This document shows positions 26,168 through 34,034 of a stretch of 64,000 nucleotides of DNA, piece after piece. The notes beneath the pieces are model-generated. The model ran no database searches. It saw only the letters and a list, made by a program, of their open reading frames with translations, and was not told the origin of the DNA. The translations under genes were made by a program, and so were the position numbers. Source of the DNA: Pedobacter sp. SL55 (lineage in GTDB: Bacteria > Bacteroidota > Bacteroidia > Sphingobacteriales > Sphingobacteriaceae); assembly GCF_026625705.1 (NCBI RefSeq), contig NZ_CP113059.1, positions 434,001 through 498,000 of the forward strand. Direction: 5' to 3'. The stretch's first letter is position 1. Every line of letters begins with the position of its first letter.

Positions 26168-26205
26168 GGATTAGGGATTAGGGATTAGGGATTAGGGATT
26201 AGGGG
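26165..26205 (+). repeat. Tandem TTAGGGA heptamer array
   Basis: A partial unit, then four perfect TTAGGGA units (26171-26198) and a final TTAGGGG. The array begins inside the stop codon of the membrane protein gene. Slippage here could alter the 3' end but not the protein length. Confidence 0.85.
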
Positions 26206-26301
26206 AAATTGCTTTATGGCTTAATTGTTTTTATTGTTGAAATGTTGCAAAGTTATAGCTAACTTGTACGCCCAATTTTCAAGGACTTCGGACTTCGCAA
26301 C

Positions 26302-28321
26302 TTAATCGTAAAAATTCCAAGTAAACCCAAGGGTAAGCAAACGATCTGGCATTGGATAACGGTTAACCGTATAATAGCCGCCACTAAACAAACCTTGATT
26401 AGCATATTGATATTTAGCGAAAACGTTAGCCCTTCTTAACCCAATTTTTATCCAAGCATCTACAATTGGCTTTGAGCTAAAGGTAATATCTCTACCGTTA
26501 TAAAACTGACTTGCCGCAATGGCGTAAGATTTTGCCAAATAGGTATCGTTATAGAAAATATCTACTCCAATTTGAGTTTTTAGTGTTTTAAAAAAGGTTT
26601 GGTCTTTGTAAATACATCCAAAGAGGTAAATTTCTGGAGTACGCAAAATATCTTGTTGATCGGTTTTTTGGTAAACGCCAAAAGCGGTAACGTGAAAACT
26701 GCCGGCATCTAACTGTTTGCCTATTTTCAATTGCAACAAACTAATTTCGCCATCAAATTGCGTGGGTACTATGGCTTTATCTAAATCGGTAGAAGGCACA
26801 AAATAAAGGTGGTTGCTAATTAGATAATATGAAGCACTTGCATCTAATTTTAAAAGATTGTTGAGGTAGGCAAAAGTAAAATTAGTGGTTTTAGTCCTAG
26901 AAAAATCATTTCTTTTATCCCATTGGTAATGGTTACCATAATAACGGTTAAAAATTTCTTCTGGCGATTTGTTCTGTGTATAAACACTCATCACTATTTT
27001 GCCAGTCTTTTCATTCAAGGCAAAGTTACTTTTTGCCTCGTAAAGGTAATCGCCCGCGTTACGTCCCTGAAATATTTGCTGTACATCTAAATTAACATCC
27101 ACTTTGTTGCTAAAACGATAGCCCAAAGCACCCAATAAGGTAGAGTTTTGCGCATTAAAATTGCGGTTATAGAAAATACTACCATCGTTTTGCAACACCT
27201 GTTGTCTAAAACTGTAAATGTCATTTCTAATACCAGCATCTATTTTAAGCTCATTTTTAATGGTTGCACTATTTTTTGCCCGCAAGAAAAAGCTGTAAAT
27301 AAACTCGTTTTGTATGTGTTTTACGTTGGTAGTATCGTTGGTAAAAACCAAATCGGCAACTGCTACCGATGGAAAAACACCCTCCTCGTCGGCCTCATCC
27401 TTTTTAAAACTAAACGAGCTATTGGTGTAGGTAAATGTGTGTGTAATTTTGTTGGTAGGCAAAATATTTTGGGTAAGTACTATTTGCCGTGCTATCTATA
27501 CGACCTACAAAATAACTTTGCCTAATCATTACCGAATTATCTCTATAAAGCTGGCGAGCAGTATTTAATCTTACCGGTTCTGCTTCTTTAGTAATTAAGT
27601 TATTGCCCGCTTGCGTAAATATGATACTATCTTTTAAGAGCGAACCATTTTCTTGGGCTTTCATGGTATTAAAAACAGCATCTACCCAAATGTTATAACG
27701 TTTGTTTTTGGTTTGGTACCACGTAAACAAGGTGCCATTAAGCACATCGCCACGTTGGTGCTGATAAAAACCATTTGCCCCAATCCTATTAAAATTGGCT
27801 CCAAAATTCCAATTGGGTTTAATGTTTTGCGAGTGGATGATTTTTAGCAACTGCACATTATCGCCCGCACTAATGTAAGACAAGCTGGTAAAAGGCGAAC
27901 GGGCTCGGTAAAACTTAATATCATCGTGGGTAAACTTGTACAAATCTAAAGAATGGAAACCCGCATCGAAACCAATGGTTCTGATAGGTTCGAACAACAA
28001 TGGTGTAGCCGCCAAACCAACCAGACCTGTGCCTACCGTAGGTCTACGTGGTTGTGCTATTGGGCTAAAATTCTGTATTCCTGTTAAAGTGGTATCTAAA
28101 GGTATGGTCTGTATACTGTCTTTTGTAAGTTTCTTTGTGGTATAACGGATATATTTAGAAGTAAAAACTACCGAATCTTTACCTGCCTGCTCCTTTTTAC
28201 GCAACGAATCTAGCTCCTTATTGCCCGCAATTGTTGTCTTTAAATCTTGCGCAATAGCGTTAAAAGCATTGGTAAAACCCACCAACAAAAAGAAAAGTAC
28301 AGCTACAAATATTTTCTGCAT
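26302..28321 (-). pseudogene. Putative outer membrane porin (Porin_10-like), interrupted by one frameshift
   Basis: The N-terminal part reads from the ATG at 28321 (signal peptide about 1-24, then GKDSVVFTSKYIRYTTKKLT and PIRTIGFDAGFHSLDLYKF) to a stop at 27419. The C-terminal part is open in the next frame and ends TLGFTWNFYD at 26302. The two overlap where VGRIDSTANST in one frame should pass to LPTNKITHTFTY in the other, so one base is gained or lost between about 27455 and 27500. The joined product, about 670 residues, resembles the large putative porins of this phylum. The start shares one base with the PNP stop codon (TAATG), so it is third in the lpxK-PNP-porin operon. A sequencing error is possible. 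Confidence 0.75.
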
Positions 28322-29136
28322 TATAGAGTGGAGATAAGCTGACTTAAAATTTTGGTCATTTGGGGTTCTGCATTAGCCGCAGTAGCAATAATTTCTTCTA
28401 AACTTACAGGTTGTAAGTCTTCTGGGAAACCTTCGTCGGTTAATACAGAAATTGCAAAAACAGGTATACTCATGTGGTTGGCTACAATTACTTCGGGCAC
28501 AGTACTCATGCCCACGGCATCGCCACCAATGATACGCAAATACTTATATTCTGCTTTAGTTTCGAGGTTTGGCCCTGTTACCGATACATAAACGCCCTGA
28601 TGGCATGTTATATTTTCATCCTGTGCAATTTTTGAGGCTTTTGTAATGAGTTCTTTGTTGTAAGGCTGGCTCATGTCTGGAAAACGAGGACCAAAATCTT
28701 CATTATTTAACCCTCTTAACGGGCTTTCTGGCTGTAAGTTGATGTGATCGTTGATGATCATTAAATCGCCTTTTTTAAATGCTGGATTTAAAGAACCCGC
28801 AGCGTTAGACACAAAAAGGTATTTGATACCCAACAACTTCATTGCCCTAATTGGAAAAGTAATTTGCTGCATGCTGTAACCTTCGTAAAAGTGCAAGCGG
28901 CCTTGCATAGCCACTACTTTTTTGCCTTTCAAGGTTCCAAAAATCAATTTACCAGAATGAAACTCTAAAGTAGAAATTGGAAAATTTGGGATGCTCGAAT
29001 ACATGATGCTATGCTGCACCTCAATTTCGTTTACCAAGCCGCCCAAGCCAGTTCCAAGAACAATACCTATTTCTGGTTCAAATTCTCCTATTTTATTTTT
29101 AATGTATTTTATCGAATCGTTTAGCGCTTGCAACAT
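28321..29136 (-). CDS. Purine nucleoside phosphorylase, class I (PNP)
   Basis: 271 residues. Trimeric PNP motifs: IGIVLGTGLGGLV, EFHSGKLIFG with the phosphate-site histidine, MQGRLHFYEGY, FVSNAAGSLNP, VYVSVTGPNLETKAEY and GMSTVPEVIVANH. It splits inosine and guanosine with phosphate to base and ribose 1-phosphate, in purine salvage. Its start lies 38 bp inside lpxK, so translation is coupled. Confidence 0.93.
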   Translation of the reverse strand: MLQALNDSIKYIKNKIGEFEPEIGIVLGTGLGGLVNEIEVQHSIMYSSIPNFPISTLEFHSGKLIFGTLKGKKVVAMQGRLHFYEGYSMQQITFPIRAMKLLGIKYLFVSNAAGSLNPAFKKGDLMIINDHINLQPESPLRGLNNEDFGPRFPDMSQPYNKELITKASKIAQDENITCHQGVYVSVTGPNLETKAEYKYLRIIGGDAVGMSTVPEVIVANHMSIPVFAISVLTDEGFPEDLQPVSLEEIIATAANAEPQMTKILSQLISTL

Positions 29137-30160
29137 AGTCTAATATTTTTTGGTCAAACCTGCATTTATCTTCTGCATTAATTTCGGTAGCAATTGGCAG
29201 GTAATATATTCGCAAATTTAACAGTAAATCTCTTAATTTATCATCTAATAAACGTTGTCCGTCTTTTTCTGTTGTTACGATGATTTTTTTCTTTGCTGGA
29301 TGCTTTTCGTAACTGGTTAATAGGCTAATTATTTCTTTAGCCGTAAAACGATGATGATCCGGATATTCGAACGAGTGAATATTCACTTGCTGAGCTGCCA
29401 AATACTGCTTTAAAGGCGCTGTATTGGCAATACCTGTTAACAAAAACACTTCTTGCTCTGCTGCTAACCGCATTTCTTCGCCGGTATAAAGATGTTTCAA
29501 ATTTTGATACCCAATGCAAGAAAAAGCCAGCTCTTGCTGAGTTGTTAGCCGAAGCTTATTAGAAATTTCAGCTTTAATTTCATCCGAGATTTTTGATGGC
29601 GATTTTGTAATGAGCACTGCCTGCGCTCTTTTTACACCCGAAAAAGGTTCTCTCAAATCCCCAGCAGGCATTAGCATTTGAAAATCCTTGATTTTTGAAA
29701 ACTCAAAAAGTAGCACATTAAAACCAGCTTTCACTTTACGGTGCTGATAGGCATCATCTAGCAAAATTACCTCGTGCTCATCCTTTAATTTTTGGATACC
29801 CTTTACCCTGTCTTCGCAAACCGCAACGCTTACATTTTTGAATTTCCGGTAATATTGTAAAGGCTCATCGCCTATGGTTTCGGCCGTTGCGGCATCGTTG
29901 GCCAAAACAAAACCTTTAGTCTTCCTGCCATAGCCTCTGCTTAAAATAGCTACTTTGTATTCGCTTAGTAGCCTCACTAGATATTCTGTAGTGGGGGTTT
30001 TACCCGAGCCGCCTACAGCCAAATTACCCACACAGATAATGGGCATATCGAAACTAGTAGATTTAAAAATACCCCAATCGAAAAACAGATTACGCACATA
30101 CACCACAAAGGCATAAACAACGTTAAATGGTAACAGTAAAAGGCGTAGGTATTTTAGCAT
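29099..30160 (-). CDS. lpxK: Tetraacyldisaccharide 4'-kinase
   Basis: 353 residues. One N-terminal membrane helix (about 8-25) is followed by a P-loop VGNLAVGGSGKTP (44-56), ILSRGYGRKTKGFVLA and ILLDDAYQHRKVK, the standard LpxK signatures. It adds the 4'-phosphate to the lipid A disaccharide at the inner face of the cytoplasmic membrane, so the organism makes lipopolysaccharide. First gene of the lpxK-PNP-porin operon. Confidence 0.94.
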   Translation of the reverse strand: MLKYLRLLLLPFNVVYAFVVYVRNLFFDWGIFKSTSFDMPIICVGNLAVGGSGKTPTTEYLVRLLSEYKVAILSRGYGRKTKGFVLANDAATAETIGDEPLQYYRKFKNVSVAVCEDRVKGIQKLKDEHEVILLDDAYQHRKVKAGFNVLLFEFSKIKDFQMLMPAGDLREPFSGVKRAQAVLITKSPSKISDEIKAEISNKLRLTTQQELAFSCIGYQNLKHLYTGEEMRLAAEQEVFLLTGIANTAPLKQYLAAQQVNIHSFEYPDHHRFTAKEIISLLTSYEKHPAKKKIIVTTEKDGQRLLDDKLRDLLLNLRIYYLPIATEINAEDKCRFDQKILDYVASAKRFDKIH

Positions 30161-30299
30161 ACAATTTGTACAAAACTACTGAATATTTGCCTAACGATAA
30201 CCAAACGATATTTACAACTTTTATTTGTAAAGTAAAAGTGGGCTATTTAGCAACTTAAATGCTTTTTGATTATCATTGAATTTTAAACACGAATGTTGA

Positions 30300-31439
30300 A
30301 TGACTACAAACAAACGCCTTAAAGTTGGGCAAGGACAAATTAGTGGCTATCTTTCCATTTTCTTGGCAGTCTTGGTGCTGCTAGCAGTGTTCTGCTTTAG
30401 ATATCCAGAGCAATTAACCACACCAGAATTTAGAGAGGTGTACACCAAAAGCATTGCCGAAGCTTTGATGATTTTTGGCGTAATTGCCTCATTTTTCTTT
30501 GCCGCAGTGAGTTTATTATTAAGCAAAAAAATAAAACTGGCTTTAATTGGAACCTCTATTACCGGGTTAGCAATTGTGTTAGGTGCGCTTACCTTAAACG
30601 GCAGAGATGTGGTTAAAACAGACTGGCATTTTGGCTTAGATTGGATGATACTAGACTTGCTTTTGATGGTAGCCATTTTTGTTCCGCTAGAATTGTTTTT
30701 TCCAAGAAATAAATCGCAAACCAAGTTTCACGAAGAGTGGCGAACGGATTTAACCTATTTTGTAATTAGCCATTTATTTATCCAGTTTTTCGGTATTGTA
30801 ACGCAAAAACCTGCGGTATTATTTTTTGGCTGGATTGGCCTAGAAAACCTGCATGCTTGGGTACAAGGTTTGCCATTTCTTGTAGCGTTATTTTTGGCCT
30901 TTTTTACTACCGATTTGTTCCAATATTGGGCACACAGAACTTTCCATAGTAGAGTATATTTGTGGCGTTTCCATTCTATCCACCACTCTACCCAAAATAT
31001 GGATTGGCTAGCGGGGAGCAGAACGCATTTTATCGACATCTTTTTTACCAGAGCGATGACTTTTATTCCGCTTTATATCTTGGGATTTTCATCTACTGTG
31101 TTCAACGTTTACATTGTGTTTATTGCTATACATGCGGTATTAATCCATGCCAATACCCGTATTAACTTTGGTTTTATCAAATACATTTTTACTACACCAC
31201 AATATCACCACTGGCACCATTGTGAAGACCCTAAATACTATGGCCATAACTTTGCATCTATATTTCCTTTTATAGATATGATGTTTGGCACTTATTATTT
31301 GCCAGCTAAAAAATGGCCAGCAGGAACTGGCGTTCGCGAAGCTTCTTATCCAAAGGGGTTCATTAAACAATCTATTTACCCGTTTACCAAAAGCCCGTTT
31401 GACACCGATTTGAATATGGATGAGCGAAGTGAGAGGTAG
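30300..31439 (+). CDS. Sterol desaturase / fatty acid hydroxylase family membrane protein
   Basis: 379 residues. Six or more hydrophobic segments. The di-iron histidine clusters are complete: HRTFH (212-216), HSIHH (225-229) and HHWHH (303-307), with an additional H-rich stretch HAVLIHANTRINFGF between. Members hydroxylate or desaturate lipids in the membrane using O2. In Bacteroidota possible substrates include sphingolipids, carotenoids and fatty acids, but the sequence does not decide. The first 100 residues are a DUF-like membrane extension not present in shorter family members. Confidence 0.88.
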   Translation: MTTNKRLKVGQGQISGYLSIFLAVLVLLAVFCFRYPEQLTTPEFREVYTKSIAEALMIFGVIASFFFAAVSLLLSKKIKLALIGTSITGLAIVLGALTLNGRDVVKTDWHFGLDWMILDLLLMVAIFVPLELFFPRNKSQTKFHEEWRTDLTYFVISHLFIQFFGIVTQKPAVLFFGWIGLENLHAWVQGLPFLVALFLAFFTTDLFQYWAHRTFHSRVYLWRFHSIHHSTQNMDWLAGSRTHFIDIFFTRAMTFIPLYILGFSSTVFNVYIVFIAIHAVLIHANTRINFGFIKYIFTTPQYHHWHHCEDPKYYGHNFASIFPFIDMMFGTYYLPAKKWPAGTGVREASYPKGFIKQSIYPFTKSPFDTDLNMDERSER

Positions 31440-31547
31440 TTGAGTAAATCTTTTAGATATAAACAAATGAGCCTTTGACTTATCCGTCAAGGGCTTTGTG
31501 CTTCAGAGCACGGCGTCTCCGCCGTACTTAAAATTTACAACGCTAAA

Positions 31548-31582
31548 TTAAGCTCTCGCTTTTTCAATCTTTGGCGGCATCA
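31548..31582 (-). repeat. 35-bp remnant of the RND pump gene 3' end
   Basis: This stretch matches 34035-34069 at 32 of 35 positions, including the stop codon (read on the minus strand as MPPKIEKA). The intact copy is the 3' end of the RND permease gene 2.5 kb away. The DNA between the two copies is the accessory island. Confidence 0.75.
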
Positions 31583-31586
31583 ACTC

Positions 31587-31727
31587 GCTGTTCGACATTT
31601 GTAATGTCTAACTACTTATCGGGGAATTTCTAATTCGCACTTATACAACCATATCTTTTGCTTTGCTTATTGCTCGGATTAAAATTCCTATGATAAGGCT
31701 TCGGAGTTACAAACTCCGTAGAGCTCA
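31587..31727 (+). repeat. Dispersed structured repeat, copy A
   Basis: About 140 bp with three internal hairpins: ACATTTGTAATGT, GGGGAATTTCTAATTC and CGGAGTTACAAACTCCG. Copies B and C lie at 32518-32658 and 33881-34007 in the same orientation. The central spacer varies. The layout recalls elements associated with REP-type tyrosine transposases, but no such transposase is in the window. Confidence 0.75.
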
Positions 31728-31823
31728 GCGAAACAATAGGTTGCCCTTAATATTAAATCCAGTTCAAAAAACTTGTTTTTTACAGGGAAAAGTAATTACT
31801 TTGTAATCACAAATCAAGAATTT

Positions 31824-32069
31824 ATGGAAATTCCAGTAATCAATATAGGAAATTCAAAAGGCATCAGATTATCAAAAGCCCTTTTGGAACAATACAACAT
31901 CAGCGACACCATAGAGCTGATTTTGGAAAAAGGAAGAATTATCCTAAAACCAAAATCTGTTCCGAGAAAAGGCTGGGAAAAATCTTTTAAACAAATGCAC
32001 ACAAACGGAGACGATGCTTTATTAATTGAAGATGTATTTGAAGACGAAACTTTTGAAGAATGGAAATAA
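31824..32069 (+). CDS. AbrB/MazE-like antitoxin
   Basis: 81 residues from the ATG at 31824 (MEIPVINIGNSKGIRLSKAL); an upstream extension of 17 residues from 31773 is unlikely. The N-terminal swapped-hairpin DNA-binding domain pattern (INIGNSKGIRLSKALLEQYN, then LEKGRIILKP) is that of MazE-type antitoxins, and the acidic tail (EDVFEDETFEEWK) is the kind that occupies the toxin active site. It overlaps the toxin gene by 10 bp. Confidence 0.85.
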   Translation: MEIPVINIGNSKGIRLSKALLEQYNISDTIELILEKGRIILKPKSVPRKGWEKSFKQMHTNGDDALLIEDVFEDETFEEWK

Positions 32070-32384
32070 AGCAATACGAATTGGTTTTGGTAAATCTTGA
32101 CCCAACCATAGGAAGTGAGATGAAAAAAACTCGTCCTTGCGTGGTCATTTCCCCAAACGAAATGAATAAATATCTTCAAACGATTGTTGTTGCACCACTT
32201 ACAAGCAGTTCAAAACCCTATCCGACTAGGGTTGAAATCAAAAAAAATAAGACAAAAGGTTGGATTGTTTTAGACCAAATCAGAACAGTGGACAGAACGA
32301 GAATTATCAAGAAATTGAGATACTCTGACAACATCTGAAATTGAAGAAGTGAAAAACGTTATAATGGAAACGTATGTTAAATAA
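32060..32384 (+). pseudogene. mazF: MazF/PemK-type endoribonuclease toxin, probable frameshift near the 3' end
   Basis: 92 residues are readable before a stop at 32338. The MazF core is present: YELVLVNLDPTIGSEMKKTRPCVVISPN, then VVAPLTSSSKPYPTRVEI and GWIVLDQIRTVDRTRIIKKL. After about 32321 the next frame gives LTTSEIEEVKNVIMETYVK to a stop at 32384, which is the usual last helix of the family. One extra base therefore seems to cut off that helix. MazF cleaves mRNA at short sequences. Whether this copy is active depends on whether the shift is real. Confidence 0.8.
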
Positions 32385-32393
32385 GAAAACGAT

Positions 32394-32422
32394 ACATAAC
32401 AGCGGTAACTGTTGCACAACCC
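32394..32422 (+). repeat. Gene-end direct repeat, copy 1
   Basis: ACATAACAGCGGTAACTGTT followed by GCACAACCC matches 33462-33490 at 25 of 29 positions. Each copy starts within about 10 bp after a stop codon and contains a short CAACA/TGTTG-type stem. Confidence 0.55.
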
Positions 32423-32517
32423 CACATTTCGCCCTCATCTTAAAAAACAACACAAAAAAAGCGTCTTTTAAAGCGATTTAAGTGTGCTTGTTTTTTGATG
32501 ACAGAAAATAATCTCTT

Positions 32518-32658
32518 GCTGTTCTACATTTGTAATGTCGAACTACCTATCGGGGAATTCCTAATTCCCACCTACGCAATTATATTATTTGCTTTTCTTT
32601 TTGTTCGGATTAAAAAACGTCTGATAAGGCTTCGGAGTTACCAACTCCGAAGAGCTCA
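32518..32658 (+). repeat. Dispersed structured repeat, copy B
   Basis: Same element as copy A, with the terminal hairpin CTTCGGAGTTACCAACTCCG (continuing AAG) intact. It lies between the mazEF-type pair and the exported orphan gene. Confidence 0.75.
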
Positions 32659-32859
32659 CTATGTACACACAAATAAGCAATAAAGATTTAAAAGGTGTAA
32701 CTAGCCCTTTAGATAAAATTAAATAGTAAACCGACTTGCTTTTTTTGGTAGTATTCTCTTAAATCGTACTCAATAAACACAACTCGACAACTATCAAAAA
32801 CACGCTTAAAGCACAACTGAAGGGAGTATCTATTTGCTTTTTGTATGCTAAGTGTTGCG

Positions 32860-32867
32860 TATATTTG
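32860..32867 (+). promoter_or_regulatory. Candidate -7 box for the exported orphan gene
   Basis: TATATTTG matches TANNTTTG, with TTTG at 32833-32836 upstream. The transcription start would be about 140 bp before the ATG at 33016. Nothing else is recognised in 32660-33015. Confidence 0.35.
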
Positions 32868-33015
32868 AGAGTTGTGTATAATTTACGGACACAGCGTTAA
32901 TTGGACGGAACCTCTCTAAAACAAAATCCTGACCATAATCGCTGAATCCTGACTTACCGCACTGGGGATAAGCTGAAAACCACATATTGAAAGAGTAGGC
33001 AAGAAACACCTTTTT

Positions 33016-33456
33016 ATGAAATCTTTAATTTTAACTTTTACCTTTTTATTTTCTTTTGCATTGGTAAATGCACAATCTAATATTTTCGACAACAAAGACA
33101 GACTTTCAGAAGTTAGCCATTCGATGCTTATTAGTCCTACAACTATAAAAATTGATCCAAATGGAATACCTGTTTACTTTGCTGTGCTAAAAGTCAATGG
33201 AAATGTAGTCGAAATTTATCCCTTTCGTATTTACACATACAAAAACACTTTTGATTTATCTAATTATTTTGAATTTAACATACCAAAATCTTTATTTACT
33301 GCCGAACAAATTGTAGAATTAATTTCAACATACAAATTCGAATTAAAAGACAATTACTTATCAAAAAGTATATATAAAGTTTTTTCAAATTACGACAAAT
33401 CAACTCCTCTACCGAATTACATTACATATAGCATCGAAAAGTTAACCCTTAAATAA
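33016..33456 (+). CDS. Small exported protein of unknown function
   Basis: 146 residues. The signal peptide is MKSLILTFTFLFSFALVNAQ. The mature part has beta-strand character (IDPNGIPVYFAVLKVNGNVV, FRIYTYKNTFDLS) and is AT-rich in codon use. I do not recognise a family. It stands alone between two copies of a dispersed repeat and ends next to a gene-end repeat, consistent with acquired cargo. Confidence 0.65.
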   Translation: MKSLILTFTFLFSFALVNAQSNIFDNKDRLSEVSHSMLISPTTIKIDPNGIPVYFAVLKVNGNVVEIYPFRIYTYKNTFDLSNYFEFNIPKSLFTAEQIVELISTYKFELKDNYLSKSIYKVFSNYDKSTPLPNYITYSIEKLTLK

Positions 33457-33461
33457 ACTAA

Positions 33462-33490
33462 ACACAACAAGGGTAGCTGTTGCACAACCC
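33462..33490 (+). repeat. Gene-end direct repeat, copy 2
   Basis: Second copy of the repeat at 32394-32422, just after the stop of the exported orphan gene. Confidence 0.55.
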
Positions 33491-33518
33491 TCAAAAATTA
33501 AAAATCTAAAAATAATCG

Positions 33519-33546
33519 ACCTCGCTTAAGCCTCTTTAAGCGAGGT
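33519..33546 (+). terminator. Terminator-like hairpin after the exported orphan gene
   Basis: ACCTCGCTTAAG pairs with CTTTAAGCGAGGT (one bulge), followed by TTGTTTTTT. Confidence 0.6.
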
Positions 33547-33704
33547 TTGTTTTTTAATGCCGGGTTTTAACACCGAATTTTAGAAGGCTAATATCGCCTG
33601 ATTTGAAAGCTATTGTTACCTGTTCGAGAAAACAACCTAAAAACCTCTACCGTAGCTACATTTTGGGCTATGATTTTTGGGGTTTTATGGCTAAACTACT
33701 ACTA

Positions 33705-33875
33705 ACCTGAGTTCGATTATTATTTGTTTATTTTACAGGATTACTTAAACTTATTGAGTTCGCCGACCCTGAAATAAATTCAGGGTGACGGAAAATTGGC
33801 GGTTCGTCATGCTGAATTTAGTTCAGCATCAGTTTTAAAGTCTAATTATCAATAGGTTAAAAATCGAACTCAGGT
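33705..33875. mobile_element. 171-bp MITE with 13-bp inverted ends and TACTA target duplication
   Basis: ACCTGAGTTCGAT at the left end and ATCGAACTCAGGT at the right end are exact inverses. TACTA flanks both sides (33700-33704 and 33876-33880). The interior carries two REP-like hairpins (ACCCTGAAATAAATTCAGGG and GCTGAATTTAGTTCAGC) and no ORF. It sits directly against repeat copy C. Confidence 0.75.
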
Positions 33876-33880
33876 TACTA

Positions 33881-34007
33881 GCTGTTCTACATTTGCAATC
33901 TCGAACTACCTATCGGGGAATTTCTAATTCCCAACTATCATTTTTCGTTTATTGTTCGGATTAAAAATCCTACGATAAGGCTTCGGAGTTACCAACTCCG
34001 AAGGTCA
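33881..34007 (+). repeat. Dispersed structured repeat, copy C
   Basis: Third copy, with a shorter central spacer. It ends 28 bp before the stop codon of the RND permease gene. Confidence 0.75.
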
Positions 34008-34034
34008 CATTATAAAAAAACAAAATTTTCAACC

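Noticed and set aside
26165..26205. Short tandem repeats as a CRISPR array
   Set aside because: Units are 7 bp without spacers. No other stretch has direct repeats of 25-40 bp with unique spacers, so no CRISPR is called.
33016..33456. The exported orphan as a third part of the mazEF module
   Set aside because: It lies 630 bp away, has its own candidate promoter, and is exported, whereas MazEF acts in the cytoplasm.
32394..33490. Integron attC sites
   Set aside because: The repeats are at gene ends, but the GTTRRRY core and long attC-type palindromes are missing and no integrase is in the window. Kept only as an observation on direct repeats.
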